A stretch of DNA of 64,000 nt from CBDBND01 sp965207985. Its GTDB lineage: Bacteria; Pseudomonadota; Alphaproteobacteria; Rhodospirillales; Rhodospirillaceae. Made by a program: the position numbers and the translations under genes. The notes under the pieces are model-generated. The model did not search any database. It saw only the letters and a program-made list of their open reading frames with translations, and had not been told where the DNA came from. This document shows, piece after piece, positions 1 to 8,868 of the stretch (positions within the stretch are counted from its first letter, which is position 1; every line of letters starts with the position of its first letter). The stretch spans positions 889,658-953,657 of the forward strand of contig CBDBND010000035.1 of NCBI GenBank assembly GCA_965207985.1, in the 5' to 3' direction.

Positions 1-2730
1 GAGTTGCACCTCAATGGGGTGCTTAATTCCTGCCGAAACTGGGATGGCGTCGATAGTGAAGGCCGCTTTGACGTTGCTAAGAATGATTCTCTGAAAAAGG
101 CTGTCGCAGCTGCGCGCAAAGCCATGGTGCCGGTGAGTGCCATTCAGCGCGCTATCCAGTTTGCTCGTCAGGGTTATACGGAAATTGAATTTGAAACCTA
201 TGACACGGATTGGGATTCCGAAGCCTACGGCACTGTCACCGGTCAGAATTCGAACAATAGCGTCAGAGTGCCGGACGAATTTCTCGAAGCCGCACTCAAC
301 AACAAACCCTGGACACTCAGAAACCGGCTGGATGGTTCCGTTGCGGCAACGGTAAACGCGTCCGATTTATGGGACCAGATTGCCGAAGCAGCATGGCAAT
401 GCGCCGACCCCGGACTGCAATTCCATACCACCATCAACGACTGGCACACCTGTCCTAAATCGGGTCGGATCAACGGGTCCAATCCGTGTTCCGAATACAT
501 GTTTCTCGACGATACGGCCTGCAACCTTGCATCCCTCAATCTTCTAGCCTTTAGAGGCGTAGATGGGAGGTTTGACGTAAACGGGTTCAAGCATGCAACC
601 CGTCTTTGGACCATCGCCTTGGAAATTTCAGTCCTGATGGCTCAGTTTCCGTCAAAGGAAATTGCCAAACGGTCTTATCAGTTCCGGACCCTTGGCCTCG
701 GCTATGCCAATGTTGGTGGCCTACTGATGTCAGCGGGTCTGCCCTATGACAGCGATGAAGGCCGGGGCCTCTGCGGTGCAATCACGGCGCTTATGACCGG
801 TACGGCTTATGCCACATCGGCTGAAATGGCCGAAGAAATGGGCGCGTTCCCGGGTTTCAAGGCAAACAAAGAAGACATGCTGCGGGTGATCCGCAATCAC
901 CGCCGCGCTGCCTATGGTCATCAAGAAGGATACGAAGATTTAAGTACGCGACCCATCCCGCTTAACGGGGCGGCCTGTCCAGATTCGTCGATCATGGCGG
1001 TGGCAAAAAAGATATGGGACCAAGCGTTGGATATCGGCTCAAGTCATGGTTTTCGCAACGCCCAGGTGTCGGTCATTGCACCGACTGGCACGATTGGCCT
1101 TGTGATGGATTGTGACACAACGGGGATCGAACCTGACTTTGCCCTTGTTAAATTCAAGAAACTGGCCGGCGGTGGCTACTTCAAGATCATAAACCGGATT
1201 GTACCCATCGCGCTGGAAACGCTGGGATACACGAAAGAAGATGTTAGCGACATTCAATCCTATGCCATTGGGTACGGCACGCTTGATGGCGCGCCTCATA
1301 TCCACCACAAGGCTCTCTTTGACCGCGGGTTCGATGAAGAGGCGATAGCGGCAATCGAAGCAGAGTTGTCCAATGCGTTCGATATCAAATACGTATTCAA
1401 CAAGTACACGCTAGGTGAAGAATTTTGCGTCGAACGATTGGGTCTGGACGCTGCTGACTTAGACCGGCTGGATTTCAACATGCTCGGAGCACTGGGCTTC
1501 ACTGACGCTCAAATCGAGCAAGCGAATGTTTACGCCTGCGGTTCCATGACTTTAGAAGGTGCACCGGGGCTAGAAGAAAGAGACTTGCCCGTTTTCGATT
1601 GTGCTAATCCATGCGGGCGCTCAGGCACGCGGTATCTCTCTACTGCGAGTCACATAACCATGATGGCGGCGGCACAGCCGTTCATTTCAGGCGCGATATC
1701 TAAGACCATCAATATGCCCAACAGCGCATCCATTGAGGATTGCCGCGACGCATACATTCAATCTTGGCGCCTAGGGTTGAAAGCCAATGCGCTCTATCGG
1801 GACGGATCAAAACTCTCTCAACCGCTGTCATCAATGGCCTTTGAATTGATGGATGTTGACGACACGGATGAGGACCGCCCCATCGAACAAATCACTGAAT
1901 TGCCCTCCGCAACGCGTGCAGAAATCATCGCCGAACGGATCGTAGAACGGGTGGTCGCGCGTCAGCGAGAACGACTGCCCGACCGGCGCAAGGGATATAC
2001 CCAGAAAGCCCTGGTGGGAGGTCATAAAGTTTATTTGAGAACTGGGGAATACGACGACGGTTCTTTGGGAGAAATTTTCATCGATATGCACAAGGAAGGT
2101 GCGGCCTTTCGGAGCTTGATGAACAATTTCGCCATCGCCATTTCCATTGGGCTTCAATACGGCGTTCCCCTGGAAGAATATGTCGACGCTTTCACGTTTA
2201 CACGATTTGAACCGGCGGGATTGGTGGAAGGCAACAGTTCCATCAAAATGGCCACGTCCATCCTCGATTACATTTTCCGCGAACTCGCCGTTTCGTATCT
2301 TGGTCGCCATGAATTGGGCCATACGGAGCATGCTGACATGGCTCCTGATACGGTCGGCGATGGGGAAGCGGCTGAAAAACTGCTGGAAATTGCCGAACGG
2401 ACGATCTCCCAAGGCTTCATTCGCTCAAGCAATCTCTACTTCCTCAATACCGGCGGGTCGGCAAACAGTGGGACCCATGGCGTGGCATCTAGCGAACAGA
2501 CGATGGCTATGGACGCTGTTGCTGGAGAAGGCCCAGGCCAGCCCAAAAAAGAGGTCTTCCAAGCGAGTGAACACGTCGTCGTTGCTCAGGCCGCAGCTGA
2601 ATCGATTAGGGAAGCCCAGTTGCAAGGGTATGAAGGCGACGCTTGCGGGGAATGCGGTAATTTCACACTGGTCCGCAATGGGACATGCCTCAAGTGCAAT
2701 ACCTGTGGAGCGACGAGCGGATGCTCCTAG
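1..2730 (+). CDS. nrdJ: Vitamin B12-dependent (class II) ribonucleoside reductase, 3' part
   Basis: Reduces ribonucleotides to deoxyribonucleotides in the cytoplasm using adenosylcobalamin. The reading frame is already open at base 1, so the N-terminal part of the enzyme (several hundred residues in a family usually near 1,200 aa) lies outside the window; 909 codons remain. In the visible part, the finger-loop motif NPCSE (Cys about residue 162 of the visible chain, Glu 164) carries the thiyl-radical cysteine and its neighbouring Glu. The following DDTACNL supplies the second cysteine of the redox pair; its partner is upstream. The extreme C terminus is a cysteine-rich tail (CGEC, CLKCNTC), as expected for the self-reducing tail and zinc ribbon of long class II enzymes. 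A CD-NTase-like gene follows after 39 bases. No class I or III reductase is visible. Confidence 0.95.
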   Translation, partial: ELHLNGVLNSCRNWDGVDSEGRFDVAKNDSLKKAVAAARKAMVPVSAIQRAIQFARQGYTEIEFETYDTDWDSEAYGTVTGQNSNNSVRVPDEFLEAALNNKPWTLRNRLDGSVAATVNASDLWDQIAEAAWQCADPGLQFHTTINDWHTCPKSGRINGSNPCSEYMFLDDTACNLASLNLLAFRGVDGRFDVNGFKHATRLWTIALEISVLMAQFPSKEIAKRSYQFRTLGLGYANVGGLLMSAGLPYDSDEGRGLCGAITALMTGTAYATSAEMAEEMGAFPGFKANKEDMLRVIRNHRRAAYGHQEGYEDLSTRPIPLNGAACPDSSIMAVAKKIWDQALDIGSSHGFRNAQVSVIAPTGTIGLVMDCDTTGIEPDFALVKFKKLAGGGYFKIINRIVPIALETLGYTKEDVSDIQSYAIGYGTLDGAPHIHHKALFDRGFDEEAIAAIEAELSNAFDIKYVFNKYTLGEEFCVERLGLDAADLDRLDFNMLGALGFTDAQIEQANVYACGSMTLEGAPGLEERDLPVFDCANPCGRSGTRYLSTASHITMMAAAQPFISGAISKTINMPNSASIEDCRDAYIQSWRLGLKANALYRDGSKLSQPLSSMAFELMDVDDTDEDRPIEQITELPSATRAEIIAERIVERVVARQRERLPDRRKGYTQKALVGGHKVYLRTGEYDDGSLGEIFIDMHKEGAAFRSLMNNFAIAISIGLQYGVPLEEYVDAFTFTRFEPAGLVEGNSSIKMATSILDYIFRELAVSYLGRHELGHTEHADMAPDTVGDGEAAEKLLEIAERTISQGFIRSSNLYFLNTGGSANSGTHGVASSEQTMAMDAVAGEGPGQPKKEVFQASEHVVVAQAAAESIREAQLQGYEGDACGECGNFTLVRNGTCLKCNTCGATSGCS

Positions 2731-2769
2731 CTTCTTGGCCATCTGGCGCATAGGTGGAACGCCGGAGTT

Positions 2770-3756
2770 ATGTCTTTTCCGGTCGCCCTATCCCATCGGT
2801 CCATGTCTGACCCAATGACGGCGCAAGTTTCTGTCGAACATTTCGAAGGCGAAAATGACTGGTTATGGGAGTCTTTTAATGCGTTCTTTCGCAAAAAGAT
2901 CCCCACTCCGCAGGCGTATGCAAATGCACGTCATCAGGCAGAAGACGTTGTTCATACCTTGCGATGCGCCCTTTATCCTTTGAGGGTTGCCTCTGCTGTT
3001 ACGGGTGATTCCCTCATCGTTGGCAGTGTGGGCAAGCGCACGGCCCTGGCGCCCATTGCCATGGTCGACGTTCTCTATTTGTTGCCGGCGAAATTGCGTA
3101 TCAGCCGGTCGGCCGACGCCTTCAAAGTTGTCCAAGCCGGACTACAGGATCAATACGAACCTTCGGTTCTGATTGCAGATGAATTAGGGGGCTCAGTTCA
3201 GACAGAGTCACTTTTTGTAAGGATAATTCCGGCAATTGAAGTCCAGTCAGGATACAAGATTCCAAAACCTGTCACTCTCGATCACGCTGCTGGATGGCAA
3301 ATCGCAAATCCCATCTCAGAAGCTGCGACGTTACGATTGAGCGATAGTCTCTACTCGGGAGCAACACGGCGGCTTTTAACTCTTCTGAAGTCATGGCGAG
3401 AAAACTCGAACGTAGAGATACCTTCCTTGGCTCTTGAAGCTCTCGCACAGGAATACTTTGCGACGCAGCAACGGCAGGACACTATTCAAGAAGATTTCAA
3501 AACCTTTGTCGCTTGGGGAAGATCCAAGACTCCCGGTGAAGTGACTGCACCAGGCGCTCAGACAAACCTATATGTAGACGATACATGGCACGGCTGCGCT
3601 AAAGCTGCCTATTGGCGAGCCACACTGGCTCATCAATCATTGACACTTGATCCGCAAAAAACCGCATTGGAATGGCGGCATCTGTTGGGACCGGATTTCC
3701 CCGTTCCGGAAGAAACAGGGTCGCAGGCCCCTCCCATCCTAGAAGCCTGCGCCTAA
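2770..3756 (+). CDS. CD-NTase-like nucleotidyltransferase-fold protein with degenerate active site
   Basis: About 328 aa. Overall architecture resembles cGAS/DncV-like nucleotidyltransferases (SMODS type). There is an N-terminal helix, a GS motif (G85-S86) followed by a TAL stretch, then a strand ending VDVLYLLP where the DxD pair normally sits. A second strand VRIIPAIE lies where the third Asp normally sits. A helical C-terminal half has an ANP turn, LLTLLKSW and SLALEALAQEYF, which match the conserved NP, LLK-W and SYxLE blocks of the family. Only one of three expected catalytic Asp residues is present (D100). The first is Met98 and the third is Arg151, so catalysis is doubtful. ATG codons at 2803 and 2815 are alternative starts. 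It follows nrdJ by 39 bases on the same strand and may be co-transcribed; no CBASS effector, ubiquitin-like or HORMA gene is beside it. The fold call is inference from motif order; the function is unknown. Confidence 0.6.
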   Translation: MSFPVALSHRSMSDPMTAQVSVEHFEGENDWLWESFNAFFRKKIPTPQAYANARHQAEDVVHTLRCALYPLRVASAVTGDSLIVGSVGKRTALAPIAMVDVLYLLPAKLRISRSADAFKVVQAGLQDQYEPSVLIADELGGSVQTESLFVRIIPAIEVQSGYKIPKPVTLDHAAGWQIANPISEAATLRLSDSLYSGATRRLLTLLKSWRENSNVEIPSLALEALAQEYFATQQRQDTIQEDFKTFVAWGRSKTPGEVTAPGAQTNLYVDDTWHGCAKAAYWRATLAHQSLTLDPQKTALEWRHLLGPDFPVPEETGSQAPPILEACA

Positions 3757-3769
3757 TTGACCAAACCGC

Positions 3770-5023
3770 TCAATACAAAAACCGCGTTCTAATTGTCCCC
3801 TCGATGGCGGCGAGGTCCCGCCGGATGCCCATGCCTACCTCCAAGTTGCCGATCACGTCGGTCACCACATATCCAACCTCTCCGTCGGCGCGCAGGTATT
3901 GCCCGGCGATATTGATATCGCGATTAGAGAACACCTGGTTGATCTTGGACAGTACGCCTGGTACGTCGCGGTGAATATGCATGAACCGGATGGCGTCTTT
4001 CTGTTGTGGCAAGGCAACTTCGACAAAGTTGACGGCGCCGATGGTAGATCCGTTGTCGGAATATTTGACCAGCTTGTCGGCCACTTCGGAGCCAATATTG
4101 GCTTGCGCTTCCATCGTACTGCCACCGATGTGGGGCGTCAGTATGACGTTTCTCAAACCTAATAGAGGACTCTCGAATTTCTCTTCCGGCGAAGCCGGTT
4201 CTTTCGGAAAAACGTCAATCGCGGCACCGGCGAGGTGGCCATCACGGACGCATTCCGCAAGCGCGTCAATATCGACTACATTGCCGCGCGATGCGTTGAT
4301 CAGATAACTCCCCTTTTTCATCGACCGTAACCGGTCGCAGTCCATCAACCCGGCCGTAAGGTCCGTAGCAGGCACGTGCAAAGAAACAACGTCGGATGCA
4401 GCGAGCAATTCATTGAGGTCGTTCATCGGCGTGGCATTGCCGAGAGCCAGTTTTTCAACAATGTCAAAATAGATCACACGCATGCCTAGGGCTTCAGCCA
4501 ACACAGACAGCTGTGTGCCGATATGGCCGTACCCCACGATGCCAAGGGTTTTGCCACGAATTTCATAGGAACCCTTTGCCGTCTTCTGCCAACCGCCGTC
4601 ATGCGCCAACCACGATTTTTCCGGCACGCCCCTGAGCAACATGATCGCTTCGGCGAGAACCAGTTCTGCCACGGACCTGGTGTTTGAATAGGGGGCGTTG
4701 AAGACAGGAATTCCTGCCATTTTCGCAGCCGCACTATTTACCTGATTGGTGCCAATACAAAAACAGCCGATGACCATTAGTTTTTCAGCCGCGCTCATGA
4801 TCCTGTCTGTAAGTTGAGTCCTGGACCGGATTCCGATCATATGGATATCCGCGATCTTGGCCTTAAGTTCCGCCTCATCCAGGGCGTCCCCGATCTGCTC
4901 AATATTGCCGTACCCATGGCGCTCAAACAGGTCGACCGCATTGGTATGGACGTTTTCCAACAGAAGAACTTTGATCTTGTCTTTGGGAAGGGAAAGCTTG
5001 CTCACGTTAAATGCCCTATTCAA
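3770..5023 (-). CDS. serA: D-3-phosphoglycerate dehydrogenase
   Basis: First step of phosphorylated serine synthesis: NAD-dependent oxidation of 3-phosphoglycerate to 3-phosphohydroxypyruvate. The protein is about 411-417 aa and matches the E. coli-type enzyme in length. The nucleotide-binding loop GYGHIGT, the catalytic Arg in NASRGNVVD, the Glu in FPKEP and the His in TPHIGGST are all present. A C-terminal ACT domain from about residue 345 (HRDVPGVLSKINQVF) is the usual serine-binding allosteric site. The start could be TTG at 5023 or GTG at 5005; the GTG aligns better with the family and has TAGGG 8 nt upstream. It is convergent with the preceding gene and stands alone, without serB or serC nearby. 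Confidence 0.95.
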   Translation of the reverse strand: MNRAFNVSKLSLPKDKIKVLLLENVHTNAVDLFERHGYGNIEQIGDALDEAELKAKIADIHMIGIRSRTQLTDRIMSAAEKLMVIGCFCIGTNQVNSAAAKMAGIPVFNAPYSNTRSVAELVLAEAIMLLRGVPEKSWLAHDGGWQKTAKGSYEIRGKTLGIVGYGHIGTQLSVLAEALGMRVIYFDIVEKLALGNATPMNDLNELLAASDVVSLHVPATDLTAGLMDCDRLRSMKKGSYLINASRGNVVDIDALAECVRDGHLAGAAIDVFPKEPASPEEKFESPLLGLRNVILTPHIGGSTMEAQANIGSEVADKLVKYSDNGSTIGAVNFVEVALPQQKDAIRFMHIHRDVPGVLSKINQVFSNRDINIAGQYLRADGEVGYVVTDVIGNLEVGMGIRRDLAAIEGTIRTRFLY

Positions 5024-5134
5024 AGTGCGGCTTCCTGACAGAGATGGGAGGGATTTGCGCTATATGAACGGGAATGGCAAGAGTAATGTTGAGACAGAAC
5101 CGGATGTAAACACGTAAAGTGAAAGCCGAATGAT

Positions 5135-5605
5135 ATGACCCGGAAGAAAATCGCTGACCGCCTCGATGAATTGGGCATCAATTTGCCAGAAGCGGCTGCG
5201 CCTGTTGCCAATTACGTTCCCTTCGTGAAAGCGGGGTCATTGGTTTTTGTTTCGGGCCAGCTCCCGATGAAGGATGGGCAATTGCTTTTTACTGGGCGCG
5301 TTGGCGATACCGTCAGTCTTGACGAGGGAAGGACGGCAGCACAGCAATGTGCCTATAACATCATTGCGCAGCTTCATGCGGCTTGTGATGGCAACTTGGA
5401 TCGCGTAACGCGGATTGTCAGGCTCGGTGGATTTGTTGCTGCTGGGCCGGCGTTCACAGATCACCCCGCTGTCATCAACGGCGCATCAGACGTGTTCGTC
5501 GATGTCTTTGGAGAGCAAGGCCGCCATGCCCGCGCCGCGGTTGGCTGTCCGTCCCTGCCCCTTAATGCGCCGGTTGAAATCGAAGCCACGGCTGAAATTT
5601 CGTAG
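5135..5605 (+). CDS. RidA family (YjgF/YER057c/UK114) protein
   Basis: A 156-aa member of the RidA superfamily, whose archetype hydrolyses reactive enamine/imine intermediates made by PLP enzymes. It is somewhat longer than the roughly 130-aa archetype, with an N-terminal extension (RKKIADRLDELGINLPEA). That extension is typical of the subfamily whose conserved Arg is not always placed as in RidA. Visible family marks are FVSGQLPMKDGQ, the ALG-like AAQQCAYNIIAQL helix, the RIVRLGGFV strand and the C-terminal RAAVGCPSLPLNAPVEIEA block. The canonical catalytic Arg (RSxVG) is represented by HARAAVGCPSLP. The stop lies 4 bases before the next gene's ATG, so the two are probably translationally linked. 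Confidence 0.88.
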   Translation: MTRKKIADRLDELGINLPEAAAPVANYVPFVKAGSLVFVSGQLPMKDGQLLFTGRVGDTVSLDEGRTAAQQCAYNIIAQLHAACDGNLDRVTRIVRLGGFVAAGPAFTDHPAVINGASDVFVDVFGEQGRHARAAVGCPSLPLNAPVEIEATAEIS

Positions 5606-5609
5606 ATTT

Positions 5610-6818
5610 ATGGACGATGCTGACGACACCACGGATGCACTGACGATCAAGGTCGTCCCGTCTATTCATGACATTGATGCGGACCAGTGGGATGCCTGTG
5701 CAAATGTTGACGCTGAAGATGCCAATCCTTTCGTTCGCCATGCATTTTTGAGTGCGCTCGAGGATTCGGGATCTGTCACAGCGCAAACGGGCTGGCAACC
5801 TCAGCACTTAGCGGTCGAGTCTCCTGGAGGCGCTGTCTTGGCTTGTGCACCGCTCTATCTCAAAGACCACTCCTACGGGGAGTACGTTTTCGACTGGGGT
5901 TGGGTCAATGCATACGAACGTGCCGGCGGTAGCTACTACCCAAAGCTCCAGTGTTCGATTCCCTTTACGCCGGCAACGGGGCCCCGTTTGCTGGTGCACC
6001 GGGACTGGAAGGAAGAGGAATCCAGAGGTCTAAAACGCATGCTGCTGGCCGGCATGATTGAGCTAGCTGATCGGCTCGACGTCTCATCGTTACACATCAC
6101 TTTTCCAGACGACGTCGATATTGAAGTGATGACGGATGCCGGGCTTCTGCAACGGGTCGGTCAGCAGTTCCATTGGAAAAACGAAGGATATGACACGTTC
6201 GATGATTTTCTGAACGCGCTGTCCTCCCGCAAACGCAAGAACATCCGTAAGGAACGGGAGAAAGCCCACTCCAGTGATGTAAAGATTTTTTCCGTGACCG
6301 GCGCGGACCTGAAAGCGCGCCACTGGGATGCCTTCTACCGGTTTTATCGCATGACCTCCGACCGAAAGTGGGGCCAGGCCTATCTCAACAGGTCCTTCTT
6401 CGACCTGCTGTCCGAGCGCATGGCAGATCAGGTTGTCTTGATCATGGGGGAAAAAGACGGAGACCTGGTCTGCGGCGCCCTCAACCTGCTTGGCGGTGAT
6501 ACATTATATGGACGCAACTGGGGCACAATCGTGCACTATCCCATGCTGCATTTTGAGGTGTGCTACTACCAAGCCATCGACTTCGCCATTCAGCACCGGT
6601 TGAAGTGGGTGGAAGCCGGTGCTCAAGGTCCGCATAAGCTGCAGCGCGGCTATATGCCGACAAAAACCTATTCAGCCCATTGGATTGCCGACGGTGGTTT
6701 CCGCGAAGCCGTACGACAGTACCTGGACCACGAAAGACGGACCATCGAAGAAGACGTCGAGGCAATGGCCGAACTGGGTCCTTTTAAAAGGACAGGGAAA
6801 ACAGATCTAAAGACCTAA
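5610..6818 (+). CDS. GNAT/FemAB-like N-acyltransferase (DUF482 type)
   Basis: A protein of 402 aa when started at the ATG at 5610, which lies 4 bases after the ridA-like stop; the frame is open further upstream but that stretch overlaps ridA. It resembles the FemAB-like/peptidogalycan biosynthesis recognition family, with FVRHAFLSALEDSG near the N terminus, SRKRKNIRKEREKA in the middle and CYYQAIDFAIQHRLKWVEAG plus GPHKLQRGYMP near the C terminus. Family members carry two GNAT folds; the acceptor substrate is not known for most. No signal peptide is seen, so a cytoplasmic site is likely. Its 3' end runs 12 bases past the 3' end of the convergent FAD oxidase gene. Confidence 0.85.
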   Translation: MDDADDTTDALTIKVVPSIHDIDADQWDACANVDAEDANPFVRHAFLSALEDSGSVTAQTGWQPQHLAVESPGGAVLACAPLYLKDHSYGEYVFDWGWVNAYERAGGSYYPKLQCSIPFTPATGPRLLVHRDWKEEESRGLKRMLLAGMIELADRLDVSSLHITFPDDVDIEVMTDAGLLQRVGQQFHWKNEGYDTFDDFLNALSSRKRKNIRKEREKAHSSDVKIFSVTGADLKARHWDAFYRFYRMTSDRKWGQAYLNRSFFDLLSERMADQVVLIMGEKDGDLVCGALNLLGGDTLYGRNWGTIVHYPMLHFEVCYYQAIDFAIQHRLKWVEAGAQGPHKLQRGYMPTKTYSAHWIADGGFREAVRQYLDHERRTIEEDVEAMAELGPFKRTGKTDLKT

Positions 6819-8363
6819 GTTGGTGCGATTGAGAAGATCGTCCGGGTCCAGCAAATCCTTGATTTCACGGACGAGACGTTTGGTTTCCGGCGCGAGGCTG
6901 TCCTGGTAGCGGTAAAACTTGGCCAACTGTACGTGAACAGCGCCAAGATCGTAAAAGAAATCCCGCAATTCAAACCGTAACTGTTGTGCATAGGCCCGGA
7001 CTTCCGGGTTGACTTTGAGCGACTTGAACTTTTTCGCTTCCTCGTCCGGCAAATGGCGTAGGTGGTGTTCGCTGACCTCGTCGACCCAATAAAAACTGGG
7101 TTCGCACATGAAGTATCCTTGACCGTAATTGGTCATGTACGATTCCCACATGCCGTGTTTGTCCATGTCCTTGCGGCGATCATTAAAGAAGGCCTGGACG
7201 GCAGTGGCCACTTCCACCGCTCGGGAGAGCGGCCATATGGAGTTGGTCGGCACCCAGCGCTGGCCGTCTTTGCCTAAGAAACCGCGGACGGAATAACCGC
7301 GCGCCTCCATGGCCCTCGGCATGATGTTGGCAATCTCGCGCCCACGTTCTAGGCAGAGTGCTCGCACGATCTCCAAGCCGGCTTCGGCCGCATCATCGGT
7401 CAATGCTTCAACGGATAAGTGAAGGGACCATTTCACCCCGTCCATAAAATTGGTGCCGGCTGCCGCCATCTTGACGGAATCCTTCAACCCGGAGACGAGT
7501 GTTGATCCCGATGTGGACACGTCGCCGAGCGTTTTAATGGCTTCTTTGAACCCAACCTTTGCTGCGTTTTGGCTTTTGAACGGATCCAATCCCACCCGCC
7601 GGGTGACAAAATCATAGGGTCCGAGATCGATCATGGTCTGCGCCATGTCTTCGTAGGTTTCAAAGGCGAAGGAACCGTGGGCTATGCCATCGGGCTTGCG
7701 GCTGAGGTGAAGAGATGCGCCGGTCTTGACCCCGAACGCACCCGTATCGCCGAGAAAGATACCGGTCAGGTCGGGTCCGTAATCGCGAAAGAAAGGGGTA
7801 TCCGGGTCATTGCGGCCCCAGGCGCCGGTGCGAACAATGGATCCGTCAGCCCGGACAACTTCCAAACCCAAAATGCCTTTCATAGTTGCCGGCACGTTTT
7901 GCGACAGTGCTCCGCCGACTGTGGAATAGATTCCGGAAAAGGGTGCTGAGAAATCGACCTTCAGTCCGTGCGGCTCGAGAGCGTCCGTCACGCTGGTCCA
8001 TGTGCAACCCGCATCGACAACCACAAACCGGTTGGTCTCATCGATTTCGCGGATGCGGTCGAGGCGGCGCAGATCAATCAGAATGCAACCAGCCTCGGCC
8101 GGAACAAATCCTTTGGTGTAGGACATGCCCCCGCCGCGGGTCGACACATGCATACCAAGCGACTTCGCTGTCTTTAAGATCTCAGCCACTTGTTCGGGCG
8201 TTCCAGGCTGAACCACATAATCCGCCGTCGCCGCGTTATCCCAGAAAAAGATATCGTTGCTGTAGACCTGACGTTCCCGTTCGTCGGTGACGACATACTG
8301 GTCACCGACTACGGCAGCTAGTTGCGATGCAGCGGCGTCGATGGAGACAGCGGATTCAGCCAT
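6807..8363 (-). CDS. FAD-binding oxidase/dehydrogenase (GlcD/PCMH type)
   Basis: Encodes a 518-aa flavoprotein of the PCMH FAD-linked oxidase family (glycolate, D-lactate and similar hydroxyacid dehydrogenases). Visible marks are DYVVQPGTPEQVAEILK, the FAD pyrophosphate loop STRGGGMSYTKG, VVDAGCTW, GIYSTVGGALSQNVP and GDTGAFGVKT. A C-terminal FAD-oxidase domain ends in LVREIKDLLDPDDLLN, the usual tail of D-lactate dehydrogenase/GlcD relatives. The substrate cannot be assigned. The start is the ATG at 8363, preceded by GGGGA at 7 nt. It overlaps the thioesterase stop by 8 bases, so the two genes form an operon. Confidence 0.88.
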   Translation of the reverse strand: MAESAVSIDAAASQLAAVVGDQYVVTDERERQVYSNDIFFWDNAATADYVVQPGTPEQVAEILKTAKSLGMHVSTRGGGMSYTKGFVPAEAGCILIDLRRLDRIREIDETNRFVVVDAGCTWTSVTDALEPHGLKVDFSAPFSGIYSTVGGALSQNVPATMKGILGLEVVRADGSIVRTGAWGRNDPDTPFFRDYGPDLTGIFLGDTGAFGVKTGASLHLSRKPDGIAHGSFAFETYEDMAQTMIDLGPYDFVTRRVGLDPFKSQNAAKVGFKEAIKTLGDVSTSGSTLVSGLKDSVKMAAAGTNFMDGVKWSLHLSVEALTDDAAEAGLEIVRALCLERGREIANIMPRAMEARGYSVRGFLGKDGQRWVPTNSIWPLSRAVEVATAVQAFFNDRRKDMDKHGMWESYMTNYGQGYFMCEPSFYWVDEVSEHHLRHLPDEEAKKFKSLKVNPEVRAYAQQLRFELRDFFYDLGAVHVQLAKFYRYQDSLAPETKRLVREIKDLLDPDDLLNRTNLGL

Positions 8364-8775
8364 GGTCGATTTCCCCGTTTGCGTTCTTTTTGATCTCGGT
8401 TGGCACGCCTTGTGCATCGATAGAGACATAGGTGAATTTGCCGGCTGTGACCATCAACGGTGCTCCATGTCGTGCTCGCCTAACCCAGGTTTCGATATGG
8501 ATCGCCATCGACGTTCTGCCGATGCGTTCGACATTTGTGTAGCAGGACACTTCGTCGCCCACATGAATGGGTTTGTGAAACTTCATGCTATCGACCGCAA
8601 TGGTAACCACTTTGGTGCGGGTCTGGCTGGCTGCGTGTATGGCGCCGGCCATATCCATCTGACTTAGAACCCATCCGCCAAATATATGGCCCGCCGGATT
8701 GGTATCGCCCGGCATGGCGATGGTGCGCAGTGAGAGTTCCCCGACGGGTTTTTCGGAATTTATCGGCTCGGTCAC
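8356..8775 (-). CDS. Acyl-CoA thioesterase, YciA/hotdog family
   Basis: A 139-aa single hotdog-fold protein. The motif GDTNPAGHIFGGWVLSQMD contains the helix-start signature and catalytic Asp of YciA/BACH-type acyl-CoA thioesterases. VVTIAVDSMKFHKPIHVGD and RTSMAIHIETWVRR form the following strands. Such enzymes hydrolyse short- to long-chain acyl-CoAs in the cytoplasm as hexamers. The start is GTG at 8775 with only a weak Shine-Dalgarno. It overlaps the downstream FAD oxidase gene by 8 bases and is divergent from parE. Confidence 0.9.
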   Translation of the reverse strand: MTEPINSEKPVGELSLRTIAMPGDTNPAGHIFGGWVLSQMDMAGAIHAASQTRTKVVTIAVDSMKFHKPIHVGDEVSCYTNVERIGRTSMAIHIETWVRRARHGAPLMVTAGKFTYVSIDAQGVPTEIKKNANGEIDHG

Positions 8776-8834
8776 CAGAAAAGATCCACTTACAAGATAT
8801 GGTATTCGAAAGAACTGCTATATACTTTATACAG

Positions 8835-8862
8835 TTGTTGCTCTCTCTTGAGCCCTTATAAT
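8835..8862 (+). promoter_or_regulatory. Putative parE promoter (possibly leaderless transcript)
   Basis: TTGTTG at 8835-8840 and a perfect TATAAT at 8857-8862 are 16 bp apart. The best parE start codon (8869) lies 6 bases after the -10 box, about where transcription would begin. There is no Shine-Dalgarno before that ATG. The pairing is by eye only and the -35 match is weak. Confidence 0.4.
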
Positions 8863-8868
8863 GCGCTG

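Noticed and set aside
1831..2412. A 193-codon minus-strand frame inside nrdJ
   Set aside because: Antisense to conserved NrdJ sequence, with no start site or domain.
2770..3756. A complete CBASS anti-phage operon
   Set aside because: The CD-NTase-like protein has lost key catalytic residues and neither neighbour (nrdJ, serA) is an effector or accessory CBASS gene.
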